From positions 1-9,455 of the forward strand of contig JARXAV010000051.1 in assembly GCA_029865665.1 (NCBI GenBank): a DNA stretch of 9,455 nucleotides, given 5' to 3'. This document shows, one piece after another, positions 6,601 through 9,455 of this stretch; within the stretch, counting starts at the first letter, position 1; the number at the start of each line of letters is the position of its first letter. The DNA is from Flectobacillus sp. (lineage in GTDB: Bacteria; Bacteroidota; Bacteroidia; Cytophagales; Spirosomataceae). Position numbers and translations under genes: made by a program. The notes beneath the pieces were generated by a model that was not told the origin of the DNA, ran no database searches, and saw only the letters and a program-made list of their open reading frames with translations.

Positions 6601-7566
6601 AAGCCTGTCTCTGTTGATCCTCATACAGGAAATTTTGTCTACAACGATCGTCCTTTTTTTTTGGGAATGGTTGAAGGGACTCAGAAACATTCGAAAACGA
6701 GATCATTTGTATTGACAGAATTTGAAATAGAGAATTTGGCGAGTACTCTCTTAAATCAGATCGAAAGAAAGTTTGATAGAGACCCCGAACATATGAAGCA
6801 CAGTCCTTTATATAGAATCTTTTCAAGCGGAAATTATTTTAGGACGTGGACGTGGGTGGAAAAACTGAAGTACGTACAGTCCAGACCCGCTATGTTCGCT
6901 GCAGATGAGATAAAAGTAGCGAATTCGCTTTTGGATTTTCAACCATCATGGCATAAATCTGCGTGTATCTATGGGGTATACTTTGGTAGCAGGGGATCGA
7001 ATTGTCGAGAAGTTGACGTTCCATTACTTGATAAATATTATAAAGCATCACCGTCAACGTCATCAAGAGAATGGTCGGAGAAAGCTGAATATAGTTCTTG
7101 GTGTAAATACCAGAGTCAGAATAGACGGACAGTTATTGAAAACTACGCTAAAATAAACGCGTTTTTCAAAGCTGATATTGGTGACTCAACAATTAAAGAC
7201 TGCATTATAGTATCACTTACAAGTTTCAAAACTACTGTAAACGCATTAGTAAGCGAAAATATGAGACCGTTAATTCCAAGTTTCAGTTGTGTCGATGTCG
7301 TTGCGGTATCGGGTTCGCTTGTGAAGGAATATTTTGTTGGTGCTCAGGATATTTGCCCAACCCGAATTGCAATTATACCGTTTTATGATAAGCACAGATC
7401 CATATTGATCGGTAAAGGAACCAAGAAGTATGAGTCTGAATATGCTAAGCATCGAGTTGGGAGAGATAATTTGCCGATTGTATATATTATGCTTCCATTA
7501 ACTTTGGAAAAGAAACTGTACCAAACAGATGAAATTAATAAAAGATCTTTTGACTTATATATGTGA
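3607..7566 (+). CDS. tnp2-family (CACTA/EnSpm-like) DDE transposase, 1319 aa
   Basis: The likely role is cut-and-paste transposition of a DNA element, acting in the nucleus on its own ends. Residues 1-34 are strongly basic (KRKAEVDKRKVKKERK), fitting DNA binding or nuclear import. Residues 250-296 form a Cys-rich cluster (C250, C254, C258, C272, C275, C283, C288, C296), the zinc-binding type that precedes the catalytic core in this superfamily. The core has EFYDGGQLF (D389), NLPAHLRSK, HVLDTKAAEPVLG (D477), GCPLC (C497, C500), GHRNFLPQYHWLRFFGQ and CELPGERMLSMLKKRK (E955), the equivalent of the family's FER box. D389, D477 and E955 are my candidate catalytic acids. Residues 759-764 read KPKKRK and precede a very acidic stretch (about 770-803), an insertion inside the core. 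The C-terminal 360 residues are family-specific. No frameshift or stop interrupts the gene, so it may be active. The start is the first ATG of the frame and opens with a basic tract. Assignment to superfamily is firm; exact subfamily (CACTA, Plavaka or another) is not. Confidence 0.88.
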   Translation: MNQRPKRNAVIESEKIVSKRKAEVDKRKVKKERKDSATNRYLIEIAQKKLNENITRIDTSVLAQSDYDNNNELTADDLTSANIGEGIILENEYENVREDLEYSFQVEYCQSKNHRMVKGFDINALVEMTLANANLSIGINSYESNLSLIKNDNSAAAVTKSAFSRALIEYFQVSNTTISNQSLLLNLLHNSFGGIANLPVHVKSEINEDNDEQSIQSDSTEDSVEVLFRKTVIPKLTQYWPEHKNKRFFCFNQCQNDCTLFIGNEYADLYHCPKCSHPRYRPCTRRKCSQRNKHDCPHLLEEGIAYKNLYYRSLTLLIYDLVDTKYFASYLSYARLHVDKNTYSDFMDGEVALGHLEDMNNLGHDWIAEKPIERNGTILINLLLSEFYDGGQLFTSKVFDFWPLCIGILNLPAHLRSKIGLGYFLGALYNGKHSETERKLISEFLCEELICLFDGIPHESNGKKFYIQARLVLHVLDTKAAEPVLGLQSAANSKFGCPLCSGATGLYNGKKCVFYGHRNFLPQYHWLRFFGQTGYCCPQGFYDPKNKNQWQNNEVFWNKEREFKNIRKSFFAPHGYTVFSEILDKLNSCRAEADMLTKRQRMIEKRQTEIESICHPCDNNQLTKDGLIDFLLPSRLDAVQSKYEYSWFHAGEFSLDVIKVLFSKHLFYRHFDYRTQRPYRRGSYDQYKADALAAVLLNDCSRAKKKKHVNGVQSLWYYCRLPYADIQRQFTWPFVHAVTGFIVRMTECILGHFVDQKDKPKKRKGSIAVKVIDDADDNDDADEQLDGAVNDKDEHIDEPYDGGAFRPDFSKDEPSFEASKGSIEKVCAWLDCVLLPQGLNDDWDINFRKPKGMKMVQKLKMVSCYWDFIMECLDIDAGYKALFRMFAHDIRQMLSLVIPKNSVQSMQDCVIESVSTWEGMMPAKENYFQVHQLVDLPLFIRYFGPPMGVCELPGERMLSMLKKRKLRMNSGGHSSFGKSVVRKQINHERWIMKRFFNKKPVSVDPHTGNFVYNDRPFFLGMVEGTQKHSKTRSFVLTEFEIENLASTLLNQIERKFDRDPEHMKHSPLYRIFSSGNYFRTWTWVEKLKYVQSRPAMFAADEIKVANSLLDFQPSWHKSACIYGVYFGSRGSNCREVDVPLLDKYYKASPSTSSREWSEKAEYSSWCKYQSQNRRTVIENYAKINAFFKADIGDSTIKDCIIVSLTSFKTTVNALVSENMRPLIPSFSCVDVVAVSGSLVKEYFVGAQDICPTRIAIIPFYDKHRSILIGKGTKKYESEYAKHRVGRDNLPIVYIMLPLTLEKKLYQTDEINKRSFDLYM

Positions 7567-7678
7567 TAGTTTTTAACATTATTATAACTAAATAATTATT
7601 CATCATTAATAAACAATTGTCCTCCTGGTTCTCTTCTTCATAAGCACTTTAACAATTAATATGCCTCGCTGCTTTTTA
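7567..7678. other. Convergent 3' spacer
   Basis: This 112-bp AT-rich stretch lies between the ends of the transposase gene and the convergent 294-aa gene. It carries one clear poly(A) signal for the plus strand (7608-7613). On the minus strand only weak variants such as AATAAT are present. Confidence 0.4.
7608..7613 (+). terminator. AATAAA poly(A) signal of the transposase gene
   Basis: A canonical AATAAA begins 42 bp after the TGA stop of the transposase gene, a usual place for a eukaryotic polyadenylation signal. Confidence 0.5.
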
Positions 7679-8563
7679 CTACGCTGCTTCTACGAATCCA
7701 TCTGGATGAGAAATGACCACATTCGATGAACAATGTCCGACTTTTCGCTTTTTGGAGTCTAAATCAAAACATGATACTTTGGTGGTGGCTGCGCTCTTCC
7801 TCTTTTTCAGTGGCATGGAAAGAAACTCAATATTCGACCCTGGTATTAGGGTTCCATTTGGATCTGCAATGAACAATCTGCTTCTACGCACATCAAAGAC
7901 CAAGCCAACTGCATGTAAGCTATATTGCGCTGTTTCCTCATTTGAGCTCTTTAGTTCATGGTTAGATAGCTCGTCACCGTCGAAAATGTAGTTCAAGACG
8001 TACAATGGAATTATGTTCATGACAGGATTATTAGCTGCATTAAGAATACTTGCCTTCGCAAGATTATGGCCAAACAAGTAGTGCTTGTGAGATCCAACAA
8101 TTCCTTCCCCCCAAAACACCAGAGAATCTTTCACTTGCATGATATATCTCGCTAGTAATAACTGAGCAGCATCTAATGGTTCTAAAGTGTCCAGTTCTGC
8201 CTTAATGGTCTGATAACTTCTGTAGATAGAATGGAATTTTCCGAGCTCAACATCCTGTTTTATTTTGGAACTAAGATAAAATGCCAATGGTTCGCAAAGA
8301 CCATCTAAAAGATCGTCTGTGTTCCCTACATTTTGTTCTTCAAGCCAATCTTTAATGATATTACGAATATTGATACTTGGCCAATCTGACAATGCTGGAA
8401 ATGATGGGCCACTAATTTTCTGATGAGGAATAAAAATTTCCCAACTAGGAAGAATTGTTTTAAGCCATGCATACAGGTTCTCATGAGAATAAGTAGTCTT
8501 ATACGTTAAACGTCTTGACTTTCGATCCAATGCTTTTTCTAATAACGTTTCGATTGGTTTCAT
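7679..8563 (-). CDS. Hypothetical 294-aa protein with a weak Ulp1/C48 cysteine-protease-like signature
   Basis: The frame runs from an ATG at 8563 (a TTG two codons upstream is ignored) to a TAG at 7679-7681. The only suggestive motif is SLHAVGLVFDVRRSRLFIADPNG, where H217 and D234 are 17 residues apart, as are the catalytic His and Asp of yeast Ulp1 (H514, D531). A Cys at 278 (KVGHCSSNVV) sits 44 residues after D234, close to the 49 in Ulp1, but the usual Gln and DCG context are missing and the protein ends 16 residues later. It could be a diverged or inactive protease, or something else. Two basic clusters (KKRKS near 252-256, SKKRKV near 271-276) suggest nuclear location. CACTA-type elements in plants often carry captured Ulp1-like genes, which fits the position beside a tnp2 transposase. 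It faces the plus-strand frame at the right edge across the ATAACTAGTA cluster. Confidence 0.5.
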   Translation of the reverse strand: MKPIETLLEKALDRKSRRLTYKTTYSHENLYAWLKTILPSWEIFIPHQKISGPSFPALSDWPSINIRNIIKDWLEEQNVGNTDDLLDGLCEPLAFYLSSKIKQDVELGKFHSIYRSYQTIKAELDTLEPLDAAQLLLARYIMQVKDSLVFWGEGIVGSHKHYLFGHNLAKASILNAANNPVMNIIPLYVLNYIFDGDELSNHELKSSNEETAQYSLHAVGLVFDVRRSRLFIADPNGTLIPGSNIEFLSMPLKKRKSAATTKVSCFDLDSKKRKVGHCSSNVVISHPDGFVEAA

Positions 8564-8644
8564 GAGCAATACGTATTTAAATGGAGAATAAGAAAATTCA
8601 ATAGTATTTCCTACTGTATACTAAATAGAATTATACTTCATAAT

Positions 8645-8770
8645 ATAACTAGTATGTTCTCATCATAACTAGTACCCTACTAATTATATTAAAAATAACT
8701 AGTACTTCTTGTCACACAACCATAGTGTAACTAGTACTTTTTTGGGTATAACTAGTAGGGTACTAGTTAT
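8645..8770. repeat. Cluster of ATAACTAGTA motifs, including two inverted pairs
   Basis: Forward copies of ATAACTAGTA start at 8645, 8665, 8695, 8727 (first base G) and 8748. Reverse copies are at 8678-8687 (TACTAATTAT, one mismatch) and 8761-8770 (TACTAGTTAT). The pairs at 8665-8687 and 8748-8770 are dyads with 3-bp centres, CCC and GGG. Start-to-start distances of the forward copies are 20, 30, 32 and 21 bp, near whole helical turns, so bound proteins would lie on one face of the DNA. Such arrays are typical of transposase subterminal sites, enhancers or iteron-like origins. Confidence 0.75.
8665..8770. repeat. 18-bp perfect inverted repeat at the edges of the motif cluster
   Basis: ATAACTAGTACCCTACTA at 8665-8682 is the exact reverse complement of TAGTAGGGTACTAGTTAT at 8753-8770, with 70 bp between the arms. 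It contains most of both dyads, so the whole stretch could also form a large cruciform or stem-loop. Confidence 0.75.
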
Positions 8771-8799
8771 TTTTTCCTGTGCAAACACAATCGTGACAG

Positions 8800-9455
8800 A
8801 AATCAAAAAAAAAAAGGTTCCGCTAATACTAAAGTTGCAAAATTTAGTGACTTTACAAACACATTGAAGACATTGAAGCCAACTGGATCAACTGCATCTT
8901 CTTTCAATTCGCCATCTGCACCTGCAAAGTTCCAGAACAACTCGAATTTTGTTCAACAATACACTATTGTAGACTACAATGTCTATACAATAATCGGGGA
9001 TGATGACAAACCCTTTACGGCCTGTATTACAATAGCAAATGTATTCTGGCTGAAAGATATACTTCTTGGGAAGAAGCCTATGTCTGATGGGCAAATGCTT
9101 TTTTGGCCAAGTAAGATGATGTATGCTCCGAAGGTATTTGATTATATGAGAAACGCCGGAATAACTGACAACAGCGTATCGAACTTTCTGCGCGATACTC
9201 CAACGCACAGGCCTCTGATAATCTTCAGCTTTGCTTCGAAAATAAAGTCAGATAAAACATTCGAAGAGGCAAACAGTCTTTTAAAGACAATCATTCACGG
9301 CGCAGTTGACGATGGTTCAAATACCACACCAAGAAAGTTATTTAGCCTCGTTATTAAAACCACGCCGTTATCTGACCTACAAATGGCACCATTGATTGCC
9401 GTTTCAGCAATTATTGGTCCTGTGAAGCCAGCCCAGAGTTTGAGCCGTCAGAATC
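8800..9455 (+). CDS. Hypothetical protein, unrecognised; head without ATG, runs off the right edge
   Basis: The plus strand is open in one frame from 8759 (after TAG at 8756-8758) to the window end, almost 700 bases in AT-rich DNA, so chance is unlikely. From about 8888 it reads STASSFNSPSAPAKFQNNSN, then TIVDYNVYTIIGDDDKPFTA, a segment with ITIANVFWLKDILLG, and RPLIIFSFASKIKSDKTFEE. This is a plausible globular protein after a Ser/Asn-rich lead. The first ATG in frame is at 9080, deep inside the sequence, so the true start is probably in an upstream exon, is non-AUG, or has been lost. One workable join is the ATG at 8562, a donor at 8572 and the acceptor CAG ending at 8799, which would restore the frame; this is speculative. 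An 11-A run at 8805-8815 is another possible slip point. No family or function can be assigned. Confidence 0.5.

Larger units (their letters stand above)
8564..8799. promoter_or_regulatory. Gene-free AT-rich region between divergent frames, holding a phased motif cluster
   Basis: No credible reading frame is present in these 236 bp. The stretch must contain the promoter of the 294-aa gene and probably that of the plus-strand frame to the right. Its main content is the ATAACTAGTA array at 8645-8770. It also shows possible splicing signals on the plus strand: GTATTT at 8572, GTATGT at 8652, TACTAAT at 8678 as a branch-point-like site, and a pyrimidine-rich tract leading to a CAG ending at 8799. 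Confidence 0.4.

Noticed and set aside
4388..7452. Several 60-100 codon frames inside the transposase gene on both strands.
   Set aside because: They overlap an intact 1319-codon gene with recognisable domains and have no motif of their own.
8722..8730. CATAGTGTA and other TAGTG strings as possible CACTA-type terminal ends.
   Set aside because: A 5-bp string is uninformative, and no matching CACTA with an extended inverted repeat was found at the other side.
8572..8799. Firm annotation of an intron (GTATTT ... CAG) giving the right-hand frame an ATG at 8562.
   Set aside because: The join restores the frame, but exon 1 would be only 11 bases and its ATG would overlap the opposite gene's ATG; signals are too weak, so it is kept only as a hypothesis.
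8888..9208. Minus-strand frame of 106 codons at the right edge.
   Set aside because: It lies wholly opposite the longer plus-strand open frame, is rich in Arg, Cys and Tyr as antisense frames often are, and does not extend beyond it.
1..9455. CRISPR arrays, tRNA or rRNA genes.
   Set aside because: The repeats here are coding tandem repeats or short motif clusters without regular unique spacers, and no cloverleaf or ribosomal RNA sequence was recognised on reading both strands.

Overview
The window looks like AT-rich eukaryotic DNA dominated by a multi-gene DNA transposon or its remains. The reasons are long intronless reading frames on both strands, no bacterial-type ribosome binding sites, an AATAAA signal just after the largest gene, and a 1319-residue transposase of the tnp2/CACTA (EnSpm-like) class. 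The motif set of the transposase (a DGG box, an LDTKA box, GCPLC, a GHRNFLPQYHWLRFFGQ stretch and CELPGER) recalls proteins I associate with oomycetes and other microbial eukaryotes. That host suggestion is only an impression.

Layout. Positions 1-199 (minus) hold the first 66 codons of a protein whose close tandem paralogue lies at 320-1312 (minus, 330 aa, acidic repeated C-terminus). A small plus-strand gene (1343-1678) starts 30 bp from the paralogue's start. It carries short versions of two transposase motifs that lie more than 560 residues apart in the large transposase. Positions 1745-3447 (minus) hold a gene of about 560 codons, broken by one short unit in a 60-bp repeat array. A 159-bp divergent promoter region with a perfect 19-nt palindrome follows, then the transposase (3607-7566, plus). 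A convergent minus-strand gene (7679-8563, 294 aa) has a weak Ulp1/C48 protease-like signature.

From 8564 to about 8800 no gene is visible. The stretch holds a cluster of ATAACTAGTA motifs in direct and inverted orientation at roughly helical spacing. It looks like a binding-site array, such as a subterminal region, enhancer or origin. From about 8800 to the window end a plus-strand frame stays open without an acceptable ATG at its head. I do not recognise its product.

How they may work together (inference): the large protein would catalyse transposition. The minus-strand proteins with KRK clusters and acidic tails look like nuclear accessory or regulatory factors, and the phased motif cluster is a candidate target for one of them. 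No terminal inverted repeats or target-site duplications could be assigned, so the element's limits are unknown. Whether the plus-strand frame at the right edge belongs to it is also open.
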